Shown in pieces: positions 46,852 through 53,920 of a DNA stretch of 64,000 bases. Every line of letters starts with the position of its first letter. Position 1 is the first letter of the stretch. This DNA comes from Desulfosarcina ovata subsp. ovata (GTDB taxonomy: Bacteria > Desulfobacterota > Desulfobacteria > Desulfobacterales > Desulfosarcinaceae): contig NZ_AP021879.1 of the NCBI RefSeq assembly GCF_009689005.1, positions 744,001 through 808,000 of the forward strand, read 5' to 3'. The translations under genes and the position numbers were made by a program. The notes under the pieces were generated by a model, which was given only the letters and a program-made list of their open reading frames with translations, ran no database searches and was not told where the DNA came from.

Positions 46852-48408
46852 ATGGACAAAGAACAAGAAAAATGGGCCATCTTCTGGTGCGATCTCCTGA
46901 AGCCGCTGATCTTCGGGGAGATCGACGAGCAAGCGACGAACCGGTTTCTCAAAACGCTGGCTCAAGAACCGATCCGTTTTCCTGACGGGCACATCAAGAA
47001 GCCATCGTTGTCCACGTTGCGGCGCAAGCTGAACCGTTACCGGAAAGACGGATTCGACGGTCTTGAACGACAAAAGCGCAGCGATCGGGGAAAACCCCGT
47101 GGTGTCGGTCCCGAGATCATCGCAACGGCCATCGAACTAAAAAAAGAGCAGCCCTACCGCAGTCACAAGGCCATCAACCGCTTTTTGCAAAGCACATATG
47201 CGACAAGTGTGCCCCGCGCTACGCTTTACCGTCACCTGAAAGCCGCCGGCGCCACCCGGATCAAACTGGGCGTTTCCAAGATGAAGGTCCGCAAACGATG
47301 GACCCGGGAGCACACCAACGATCTGTGGGTCGGCGACTTCGAGGAAGGGCCCTACGTCATCGAGAAAAACGATGTCGTGCCCACCTGCCTGTCCGCCTTC
47401 ATCGACTGCCACAGCCGCTTTGTTGTCGAGGCACGCTATTACTTCAGGCAAAACCTGGATGTGCTCATCGATTCGCTGATTCGTGCATGGTCCAACCATG
47501 GCGCATCGCTCGAACTGTATCTGGACAATGCCAAGGTGTATCATGCCAACGGTCTCAAGGCTGCCTGTTATCGTCTGAACACCCGACTGCTCCACCGACC
47601 GCCCCGCGACCCGGCACCCGGTGGCCTGATCGAACGCTTCTTTCAGACCGCCCAACATCAGTTCGAGGCCGAGGTCCGCGCCGGCGACTTGCTCAGCCTG
47701 GAGCAGCTCAATCGCGCGCTGTCCGCCTGGCTGGCTGTCGGTTATCACAAAGACATCCACAGCGAGACCGGACAGTCTCCTGAAGACCGCTATCGACAGG
47801 GGCTGACCATTATCCGTCAGGTCGATATGAGCCGCGCGATCGAATCGTTCATGCAAGCCGTCCCCCGTACCGTCAACCGTACTTTCTCCGACGTTCAAGT
47901 CAACAAACGCTTCTACCGGGTGGATCCCAAACTCCGCGGAGACAAGGTAGCGGTCCGCTTCGATCCTTTTTCCACCTGGGACAAGGTCCAGATCCATTCC
48001 CTGGGCGGGCAGTATCTGGGCGCCGGATTGCTGCATCAACGCCAAACCGGGTTGCCGGCTGTCCCTGATCCGCAACGCAAAAGGCCCGAACACAGCTACA
48101 CCAATTTGTTAATCCAGCAGCACAAACAGGAACTGGCGGAAAAAACCGGCGGTATCGACTATCGCAAAATCGTCGAACGCCGCCGGTGGCCTTTTCACCA
48201 GTTTGCCAGCACCGTAGCTCAACTTCTAGGGTTTAAAGCCGGGTTGACCGACCTTTGTTCCGGCGATCTGGAAGCGCTTAAAAAGGTCTACAATCAATGC
48301 GCCACCATCGACCGGCAAATGGTCAAGACGGCCTTCGAAAATGCTCGACAGCCAAGCGTTTTGTATATTGTCGCCGAACTCAAACAGCTCATCAAAGGAG
48401 ACCGATAA
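46852..48408 (+). CDS. tniA: Mu/TniA-type DDE transposase
   Basis: 518 residues. N-terminal helix-turn-helix part (TLRRKLNRYRKDGFDGLERQ), then the retroviral-integrase-like core with DDE triad: LWVGDFEEG (first Asp), LYLDNAKVYHAN (second Asp) and GGLIERFFQT (Glu), then the Mu C-terminal beta-barrel (FYRVDPKLRGDKVAVRFDPF). It would cut and join element ends. The ATG at 46852 follows GAAGGGGGTGATG; the open frame starts earlier but overlaps the zinc-ribbon gene. The stop overlaps the ATPase start (TAATG). Confidence 0.88.
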   Translation: MDKEQEKWAIFWCDLLKPLIFGEIDEQATNRFLKTLAQEPIRFPDGHIKKPSLSTLRRKLNRYRKDGFDGLERQKRSDRGKPRGVGPEIIATAIELKKEQPYRSHKAINRFLQSTYATSVPRATLYRHLKAAGATRIKLGVSKMKVRKRWTREHTNDLWVGDFEEGPYVIEKNDVVPTCLSAFIDCHSRFVVEARYYFRQNLDVLIDSLIRAWSNHGASLELYLDNAKVYHANGLKAACYRLNTRLLHRPPRDPAPGGLIERFFQTAQHQFEAEVRAGDLLSLEQLNRALSAWLAVGYHKDIHSETGQSPEDRYRQGLTIIRQVDMSRAIESFMQAVPRTVNRTFSDVQVNKRFYRVDPKLRGDKVAVRFDPFSTWDKVQIHSLGGQYLGAGLLHQRQTGLPAVPDPQRKRPEHSYTNLLIQQHKQELAEKTGGIDYRKIVERRRWPFHQFASTVAQLLGFKAGLTDLCSGDLEALKKVYNQCATIDRQMVKTAFENARQPSVLYIVAELKQLIKGDR

Positions 48409-49196
48409 TGTTTTTAGCCCATTTTGCTTTAAATGCCCACCCGTTTGCAGAAAAACCGCCCATCGAATGGCTGCAGCGAGATCCCCGGATCGAACAAGCC
48501 CTGGCACGGCTTAAATTCTTCGAACAACAAGGCGCCCTGGCCTTGATCCTCGGCCAGACCGGACTTGGCAAATCTTCACTGCTCAGGCTCTTCATCCATG
48601 AGTTGCCTCACAACCGATATCGTCCCCTTTACCTGCATCTCACGCCCCTGCGGGCCAACGCCTTTCTACGGCTCATGGTCACCAAACTCGGCGAAAAACC
48701 CAGGATGGGAAAAGACCGGTTGCTGCTGCAGATCCTCGAACGGGTCAAACAAAACGAAAAGTGCACCCTTTTAATTGTCGACGAGGCCCATCTGATCGAT
48801 CCCGACACCCTTACCGACCTGCGTCTGTTGATATCCTCCATCGACGAAGAGGTATCGTTGAAAATTGTCTTGTGCGGTCAGGATAATCTGAAAGAGGTCC
48901 TCAAGCGTGCCTCGCATGCCGATCTGGTTCAGCGAATCGCCCTGCGGTTTGCCTTGCATGCACTTTCGAAAGAGCAATCCGGCGCCTATATCGACAACCG
49001 CATGATCCAGGCCGGCGGAACAGCCAAAACCTTCGAAAGCGAGGCCAAAAACCTGATTCATGAATACACCGGCGGCGTCCCCCGCCAAATCAACAATGTC
49101 GCCATGGCCTGCCTGATAAATGCCGCGTCTCGCAGCCTGAAAAAAATCGATGACGCCTTGGTCAACGAAACCATGAGTGAATTTAATCTGCCATAG
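48408..49196 (+). CDS. tniB: TniB/ExeA-like AAA+ transposition ATPase
   Basis: 262 residues: FALNAHPFAEKPP opening typical of ExeA/TniB, Walker A LGQTGLGKSSLL (about 47-57), Walker B CTLLIVDEAHLID (about 120-132), arginine-finger region VQRIALRFALHAL and C-terminal YTGGVPRQINNVA helix bundle. Such ATPases form filaments on target DNA and activate the DDE transposase. The start ATG overlaps the transposase stop, after AAAGGAG. The gene order matches TniA-TniB and also the IstA-IstB logic, but the domain family is clearly TniB/ExeA. Confidence 0.86.
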   Translation: MFLAHFALNAHPFAEKPPIEWLQRDPRIEQALARLKFFEQQGALALILGQTGLGKSSLLRLFIHELPHNRYRPLYLHLTPLRANAFLRLMVTKLGEKPRMGKDRLLLQILERVKQNEKCTLLIVDEAHLIDPDTLTDLRLLISSIDEEVSLKIVLCGQDNLKEVLKRASHADLVQRIALRFALHALSKEQSGAYIDNRMIQAGGTAKTFESEAKNLIHEYTGGVPRQINNVAMACLINAASRSLKKIDDALVNETMSEFNLP

Positions 49197-49204
49197 GAGA
49201 AACC

Positions 49205-49498
49205 ATGCCTAACCATTACGCAGCAAGTCTCTTGCGGAACTTAAGAAATCGCATCCTCATCGATGCCGTGATTGTCGACATGTTACGGATGGATATCCGC
49301 CCTGATGAAACTCAACTGCGTTTTCGTTGCCCTTTATGCGGTCACTTTCACACAGCAACAAACTCCAAAACCAATCTGGCCCGGTGTTTTGATTGTGAGA
49401 AAAACTTCAATCCAATTGATCTGGTCATCGCCGTTACCCACTGCAGCTTCGTCGACGCGGTGGAACGGTTGAAAAAAAGATCCCATTGGATGGGTTGA
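49205..49498 (+). CDS. CHC2 zinc-finger (DnaG primase-type) accessory protein
   Basis: 97 residues with a single primase-type zinc finger: FRCPLCGHFH (Cys-x2-Cys), then CFDCEKNFNPIDLVI and FVDAVERLKKR, as in the N-terminal DNA-binding domain of DnaG. No TOPRIM or helicase domain follows. It starts 8 bp after the ATPase gene with AGGAGAAACC before the ATG, so it belongs to the transposon operon. A DNA- or RNA:DNA-binding target-choice role is possible; nothing proves it. Confidence 0.75.
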   Translation: MPNHYAASLLRNLRNRILIDAVIVDMLRMDIRPDETQLRFRCPLCGHFHTATNSKTNLARCFDCEKNFNPIDLVIAVTHCSFVDAVERLKKRSHWMG

Positions 49499-49655
49499 TT
49501 AACCGATTAATCTGCAGCAAGGTAATTGTAATGCGATTCAATTATTGTGGGAATGAAGAAGGGTCAGATAATTCGAGACAAATAGGGTCAACTAAACTTA
49601 GACGTAGCAAATTGCCATACAAATCAAGCATAAGCACATAATTAGAGTCGCAGTC

Positions 49656-49847
49656 TCACCTCTTTCTCCTTTCCAGATACCCGATCAGATAACCTTCGAA
49701 ATATCTGACCGTTCCGTAATAGACCTTCTTGAATGGCGTCCTGTATCTAGGCCATCCTGGTTTCCGGATCTCCTTTACATGCAAAACGATAATCTTTTCG
49801 TCCCAATTTCCATTAAACCATGTTCGGTATAGTCTGGTGACAAAGTA
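49656..49847 (-). pseudogene. Gene remnant on the minus strand, no start codon
   Basis: The 578-bp gap 49499-50076 has no complete gene. On the minus strand, an open 63-codon stretch between a TAA (49848-49850) and a TGA (49656-49658) reads protein-like: LYRTWFNGNWDEKI, VLHVKEIRKPGWPRYRTPF, VYYGTVRYFEGYLIGYLE. It has no convincing start. It may be the 3' end of a gene cut by the transposon. The family was not recognised. The rest of the gap is AT-rich, with no clear hairpin. Confidence 0.4.
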
Positions 49848-50076
49848 TTATAACCTACACATTAATAGAGTTGTCTTACCGGACTGGCAGGGATCTTAAA
49901 GCCGTTCAGCAGATACTGGCGATTCAATCAAACCATTCTTAAGAAGCACGATGGATTAAGTACGCCCGCCTGACTTTACCCTGTTCCCACTATAAGAATA
50001 CGGACAAACCACAGGGCTCGTCCTTAAAAGATCATGGTTTGAATTACCTGCACCAAGGCTGCAATGGGGTCGATGG

Positions 50077-51099
50077 ATGATGATAAATACACCAGTTGTC
50101 AGAATGGGCATCGATATCGGGTTCGGTGACGTGAAAGTCGTCTCGGCAAAGATCGGCGGCAATAAAAAAGCGGATATCGAAAAATTCAAGTTCCCGACCG
50201 CAGTTGCCCGGGTAAAAAACAAAGCGATTGCGGGACTGGACGATGCTCAGGTGGAGTATGTTTTTGGGAATTCGAAATACTTGTTGGGAAACGATGCCCT
50301 CGGCAGCATCAATATACTGCCCACACGGGATATCGATTTCATCATGGAATTCGGTCCGCTGTTGATTTTCAAGGCATTCGAGCATGCGGCCCGGCATTAT
50401 CATCTGCCGATAAAATCGGTTTGCACCTCCGCGGAAGTCTGTCTTGGGTTGCCGCTGGCTTACTACAAAGAGAAAAAAAATGAACTGGCCGGGCGGCTGG
50501 CCAGTTTCGAAGTGTCGGGCTGCAGGGTCGACATCAGCCGGCTGGTGATCCAGGCCCAGGGCCAGGGCATATTGCTGGATTTTCTATTCGACGACCATTG
50601 CAGGCCGGACAGAAAATGGCTGGGAAGCGATCTGCTCATCCTGGACATCGGTTTCAATACCATCGACATTCTCTGTGTCCAGAAGGGAAGATCCAGCTCC
50701 GAATGGTCCAATATGCTTGAGGGTGCCGGGATCTGCCGGATCTGTAGAGACCTTGATATTGAGCTGAAAAGGATGGGCCTGGAACTTGGCGAACAGACGA
50801 TAAAAAACGTATTGGTCGAGCGCCGGGCCACAAAGTATGGCAAGCCAATCGATCTTTCCGCAACCATTGCCCGGCTGACCTCCGATTACGCCGACTTTTT
50901 GCACCGGCAGATCCAGTCCAAGCTTTCCGATGTATTGAAAACCACCCGCAAACTCATCGTTGCCGGCGGCGGCGCCTATTATGTGGCCGATACATTCAAA
51001 CGAAAATACTCAGGGGGCTTTCTGCTGGTGCCGGTTGATGCGGAATACAGCAATGCCGGAGGGTTTTACAAATATTTGAAGGGCGTCAAAAATGGCTGA
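50077..51099 (+). CDS. parM: ParM/StbA-like actin-type segregation ATPase
   Basis: 340 residues of the actin/HSP70 fold: phosphate-1 motif MGIDIGFGDVKVV (about 10-22), phosphate-2 LILDIGFNTIDIL (about 187-199) and adenosine motif KLIVAGGGAYYV (about 299-310). ParM-type filaments push sister plasmid copies apart. Its presence suggests a plasmid, or an element with a replicating circular stage like SXT's srpMRC. The 3' end overlaps the ribbon-helix-helix gene by 8 bases, the normal place for the ParR-type adaptor. Starts ATG 50077 or 50080 are equivalent. Confidence 0.85.
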   Translation: MMINTPVVRMGIDIGFGDVKVVSAKIGGNKKADIEKFKFPTAVARVKNKAIAGLDDAQVEYVFGNSKYLLGNDALGSINILPTRDIDFIMEFGPLLIFKAFEHAARHYHLPIKSVCTSAEVCLGLPLAYYKEKKNELAGRLASFEVSGCRVDISRLVIQAQGQGILLDFLFDDHCRPDRKWLGSDLLILDIGFNTIDILCVQKGRSSSEWSNMLEGAGICRICRDLDIELKRMGLELGEQTIKNVLVERRATKYGKPIDLSATIARLTSDYADFLHRQIQSKLSDVLKTTRKLIVAGGGAYYVADTFKRKYSGGFLLVPVDAEYSNAGGFYKYLKGVKNG

Positions 51100-51586
51100 G
51101 CCGGTGCGGTTCCAATTCTCCCTTGCAGACGACGATACTGCCAAACAGCTCCGGGCGATCCCGGCCGGCCACCGGTCGCTTTTTGTCGAACTGGCCCTCG
51201 ATGCCTGGTTTGCCAATGAGCAGGCAAATGGCCGCAACCGATTTACCTCGGCCGTTTTTCCATCCAGCCAAAAGAAACCGTCCCGTCCGACCCGATTCCG
51301 GCTTTCCCTTGCAAATGAGGATATCGTGCGCCGGTTGCGGGCCATCGCTTCAAGACACCGCTCACTGGTTGTCCAGATGGCCATAATCAACTGGCTGGCG
51401 TCGAAAATCGGCAGAAAGATGCACGCACTATTTTCCGCCAAAGACATGCGGCAGGCACCGGTTGGCATTCAACCGACGCCCGGCTGCCTCAATTCTGCGG
51501 ACAACGGCCATGAGGCTTCTGATGCGGTAAACACGCAAGTCTCCGACACGGAAAAACTGATGAAAACCGCATTGGAATTTGACTGA
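51092..51586 (+). CDS. Tandem ribbon-helix-helix protein, ParR-like adaptor
   Basis: 164 residues with two copies of one motif: VRFQFSLADDDTAKQLRAIP...HRSLFVELALDAWFA (6-41) and TRFRLSLANEDIVRRLRAIA...HRSLVVQMAIINWLA (68-104). Each reads as strand-helix-helix, the ribbon-helix-helix DNA-binding fold that normally works as a dimer. Here two units are joined by a 26-residue linker, so a monomer could form the whole DNA-binding unit. The disordered acidic C-terminal tail (about 115-164) could contact the ParM filament, as ParR's C-terminus does. Overlap with parM supports a segregation pair. No centromere repeats were recognised upstream. Confidence 0.7.
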   Translation: MAEPVRFQFSLADDDTAKQLRAIPAGHRSLFVELALDAWFANEQANGRNRFTSAVFPSSQKKPSRPTRFRLSLANEDIVRRLRAIASRHRSLVVQMAIINWLASKIGRKMHALFSAKDMRQAPVGIQPTPGCLNSADNGHEASDAVNTQVSDTEKLMKTALEFD

Positions 51587-51619
51587 ATACCCATCCGTTA
51601 GAAAAGAAAGGACAATCAA

Positions 51620-52369
51620 ATGAAAATGAGAATGATGATAGTGGCCGTGGTGATTGCATTCATCCACGCCACCGGCTTTGCCCGGGAAAACGATCCCTGC
51701 CGAAATATCGATCTTGACTGGTTGCGGACGCATTCTCCCATACCCGCCGGGCAGATCGTATCAAAGCAGAATATGGATTCGCTGTGCGAGATTGTCCTGA
51801 AGATCGGCAACGAATATGTACCGCTGTTTGCGGGCAACGACTTCATTATCGCCGGCGAAATGCTCAAGCACAGAACCCAGGTGACCAGGAAAAGGATCGA
51901 TGCGCTGAAAGCCGACAACTTTGCGAAGCTGATTCCCCGGCTCGACGCGGTCGCTGCCATTGTTTATCTGCCCGCGGAAAACAACGGCCGGACGATCTAT
52001 TTGATCACCGATCCCTTGTGCGGTCATTGCAACACGGCCGCCGAGAAAATCATTCCATTGGCAGAAACCTACGGTGTTTCGGTGAAGGCGGTTTTGTATT
52101 CGGTTCACGGACAGGAAGGGGACCATAAATCAATCGAGGCGGTATGCCGGGATTTTTCCCTGGATCAGTATACGGAACATAAGTGGAAAAGCCGGCCCTT
52201 TGACGAAAGGCATCGATGCAAACGGGGAGAAGAACGGGTCAAGGCCGCCAAGAATGTGATCGGCAAAGCGGGTATCGGCGGTGTGCCGGTATTTATTTTC
52301 GATGACGGCCGGTTTGTAAACGGCGCCAATATGACGGCCGTTGAGAAGATTCTGCAGAGCATGGACTGA
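51620..52369 (+). CDS. DsbC/DsbG-like thiol:disulfide isomerase
   Basis: 249 residues with a signal peptide (first 20 residues, RMMIVAVVIAFIHATGFA). A DsbC-like N-terminal dimerisation part precedes a thioredoxin fold with the active site DPLCGHCNTA (Cys134, Cys137) and the cis-Pro loop GGVPVFIF (about 216-223). Two extra cysteines (about 178 and 202) may form a structural bond. It would isomerise disulfides in the periplasm, fitting the Cys-rich TraN, TraU, TraV and TraH proteins encoded here; SXT-type elements also carry a dsbC next to tra genes. AAAGGAC precedes the ATG. Confidence 0.85.
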   Translation: MKMRMMIVAVVIAFIHATGFARENDPCRNIDLDWLRTHSPIPAGQIVSKQNMDSLCEIVLKIGNEYVPLFAGNDFIIAGEMLKHRTQVTRKRIDALKADNFAKLIPRLDAVAAIVYLPAENNGRTIYLITDPLCGHCNTAAEKIIPLAETYGVSVKAVLYSVHGQEGDHKSIEAVCRDFSLDQYTEHKWKSRPFDERHRCKRGEERVKAAKNVIGKAGIGGVPVFIFDDGRFVNGANMTAVEKILQSMD

Positions 52370-52373
52370 AGAG

Positions 52374-52826
52374 ATGGGCCTTAGGGTTGCTGCCGCACTG
52401 ATCGTATTGACCGCTCTCGCCCCGAATGTGCACGGCTATTGTTTTAAAAAAGCCGGCGCTCGCTATGGCATATCGCCCCTTTTGCTGAAAGCGATCTCGG
52501 ACGTGGAAAGCAACGGCGACATTCATGCGGTAAATTATAATGCCGCCTCCGGCACGGTGGATATCGGCCACATGCAGATCAACAGCTTCTGGAAGAAACA
52601 CCTGGGCGCCCATTATGCGACGTTGTTCGACGCCTGCTACTGCACCATGGTCGGCGCCTGGATTTTAAAGCAATGCATCGCCCGATACGGCTACGATTGG
52701 GATGCCGTGGCCTGCTACCATACCGGTTGCGGGGTTGCGGATGCCAAGAGTCGCGCAAAACGCAAACGTGGATTGGCCTATATCCGGAAAGTGAAAAAGA
52801 GACTCGCCGCGGCAAAGCAGCCATAG
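52374..52826 (+). CDS. Lytic transglycosylase (VirB1-like)
   Basis: 150 residues with a signal peptide (RVAAALIVLTALAPNVHG). The SLT fold is visible: YGISPLLLKAISDVESNG (catalytic Glu in the VES), GTVDIGHMQIN and ACYHTGCG. It opens the peptidoglycan for the secretion channel. The stop of the DsbC-like gene is 4 bp upstream and GAAGAG serves as ribosome site. Small size is typical for conjugative SLT enzymes. Confidence 0.88.
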   Translation: MGLRVAAALIVLTALAPNVHGYCFKKAGARYGISPLLLKAISDVESNGDIHAVNYNAASGTVDIGHMQINSFWKKHLGAHYATLFDACYCTMVGAWILKQCIARYGYDWDAVACYHTGCGVADAKSRAKRKRGLAYIRKVKKRLAAAKQP

Positions 52827-52876
52827 GCCTTTCCCCGTTCACCGTCGTTCCAGGGGTCGATGCAGGGAGGCAAATC

Positions 52877-53149
52877 ATCAAAATCGCAGCGGCCTTTATT
52901 CTGATCACGGGCGTTATCGCCGGTCTGTATTATGAATCGGTTATCCGGACGTATTTTCCGGAATATTCGGCGGTCCTTTTCGCAAGCGCCGTCATCTGCT
53001 TCGCCGGACTGATCCATGCCCTGATCATGCGCAACCTGTTGATTGCGCTGTTGACCGTCTGCGGGGCGGCAGCCGTTCCCTGGCTGGTTGCCTGGTTCAC
53101 GAACTATTGGCCGTTTATCGCCCCAAAGCTCACCTTCCTTGGAAAATGA
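52877..53149 (+). CDS. Small multi-pass membrane protein, possible ATC start
   Basis: About 90 residues with three hydrophobic segments (IIKIAAAFILITGVIAGLY, AVLFASAVICFAGLIHAL, LLIALLTVCGAAAVPWLVAWF). No ATG, GTG or TTG is in frame at a sensible place. A strong GGGAGG lies at 52865-52870 with ATC codons at 52874 and 52877, so initiation at ATC is proposed. An ATG at 52673 is in frame but lies deep within the transglycosylase gene and codes for non-family basic sequence. It sits 12 bp before the next membrane-protein gene. Unknown family, probably an inner-membrane accessory of transfer. Confidence 0.5.
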   Translation: MKIAAAFILITGVIAGLYYESVIRTYFPEYSAVLFASAVICFAGLIHALIMRNLLIALLTVCGAAAVPWLVAWFTNYWPFIAPKLTFLGK

Positions 53150-53161
53150 GGATTCGGAATC

Positions 53162-53911
53162 ATGGCAAACAAAGAGACCACGGGAAATCCGGGGATCGGC
53201 GGCGACATCGTCCCGGTAGGCCAGAGCCGGTCCAGCACCCAGTCCATCTTCGGCAACATCATCGACGCCATATCCCAGATCCAGCAGTTCGCCGTGATCG
53301 AACGCTCCGGCCAGGACATACCGGACGATTTTCTCACCATCCGGGGGAAACTCAACTTTTTCAACATGGGCTTTGGAAACGGTTTCATCGAAGGGATCAT
53401 CTTTGCGCTGCTGACCGCATTCACCCTGCCGATCATGTCCGACGACGGCTTGAAAGATTGGGTGGAGCGCTATTTCCCGCTGGTACGATCGAAGCTGTTT
53501 TTGTGGTCTTTAACCTGTTCGCCGATCATTATCGCAGGCGGCCTGTGCTGCTTTTTAAGCAAATACCGGATCGGCATCCTGTCCAAAAACGCGGTGGATT
53601 CCCTGCTGATCGGCCGGCTGTTTTCCCTGGCCGTCAAAGGGATCCTTATTTTCGTCGCGCTGATCTTTGCCTCCAATCACCTGACGCCCGAGCTGGCCTG
53701 GAAGGCCGCATACTTCCTGGCGCTCCAAAAGGAGCCGCTTGCCGCAACCATTTATCGGATCATTTGGAATGTGCACCCCCATCTCGTTCCCACCGCCTAC
53801 CGGACGCTCCTGGTGTTTTTTATCGCCACCATGACGCCGTTTTTTTCCATATGGCTGGTATCCATTTATCGAAAAAGCAGACAGAAGAAAGCGGATCTGT
53901 TCTGGCATTGA
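53162..53911 (+). CDS. Inner-membrane protein upstream of the coupling ATPase (probable membrane partner)
   Basis: 249 residues with a polar 85-residue N-terminus and about five membrane segments (GFIEGIIFALLTAFTLPIM, LWSLTCSPIIIAGGLCCF, LAVKGILIFVALIFA, ATIYRIIW region, LLVFFIATMTPFFSIWLVSIY). It ends in a Lys-rich tail (RKSRQKKAD). It is immediately followed by the TraD-like ATPase, which has no membrane segment of its own. I infer that this protein anchors that ATPase; the family is not recognised. GAGGATTCGG precedes the ATG. Confidence 0.6.
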   Translation: MANKETTGNPGIGGDIVPVGQSRSSTQSIFGNIIDAISQIQQFAVIERSGQDIPDDFLTIRGKLNFFNMGFGNGFIEGIIFALLTAFTLPIMSDDGLKDWVERYFPLVRSKLFLWSLTCSPIIIAGGLCCFLSKYRIGILSKNAVDSLLIGRLFSLAVKGILIFVALIFASNHLTPELAWKAAYFLALQKEPLAATIYRIIWNVHPHLVPTAYRTLLVFFIATMTPFFSIWLVSIYRKSRQKKADLFWH

Positions 53912-53920
53912 AAGGCAGGT

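Larger units (their letters stand above)
45970..49930 (+). mobile_element. Mu/TniA-type transposon with two zinc-ribbon accessory genes (boundaries approximate)
   Basis: Four plus-strand genes form a unit: zinc-ribbon protein (46143), DDE transposase (46852), AAA+ ATPase (48408) and CHC2 zinc-finger protein (49205), with one-base overlap between transposase and ATPase. Transposase plus ATPase is the core of Tn5053/Tn7/Mu-like elements. The usual TniQ targeting protein and a resolvase are absent. Composition is GC-rich, unlike mcrBC next to it. The ends are estimated from the repeat cluster on the left and two inverted partial copies on the right, and could be off by tens of bases or more. Confidence 0.6.

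Noticed and set aside
46852-49196. IS21 (IstA-IstB) insertion sequence
   Set aside because: The ATPase is of the TniB/ExeA type and the transposase has the Mu C-terminal domain; IstB-type DnaA-like ATPase features are missing.
46843-49498. Tn7-like CRISPR-associated transposon
   Set aside because: There is a TnsB/TnsC-like pair but no TniQ, Cas gene or repeat array in the window.
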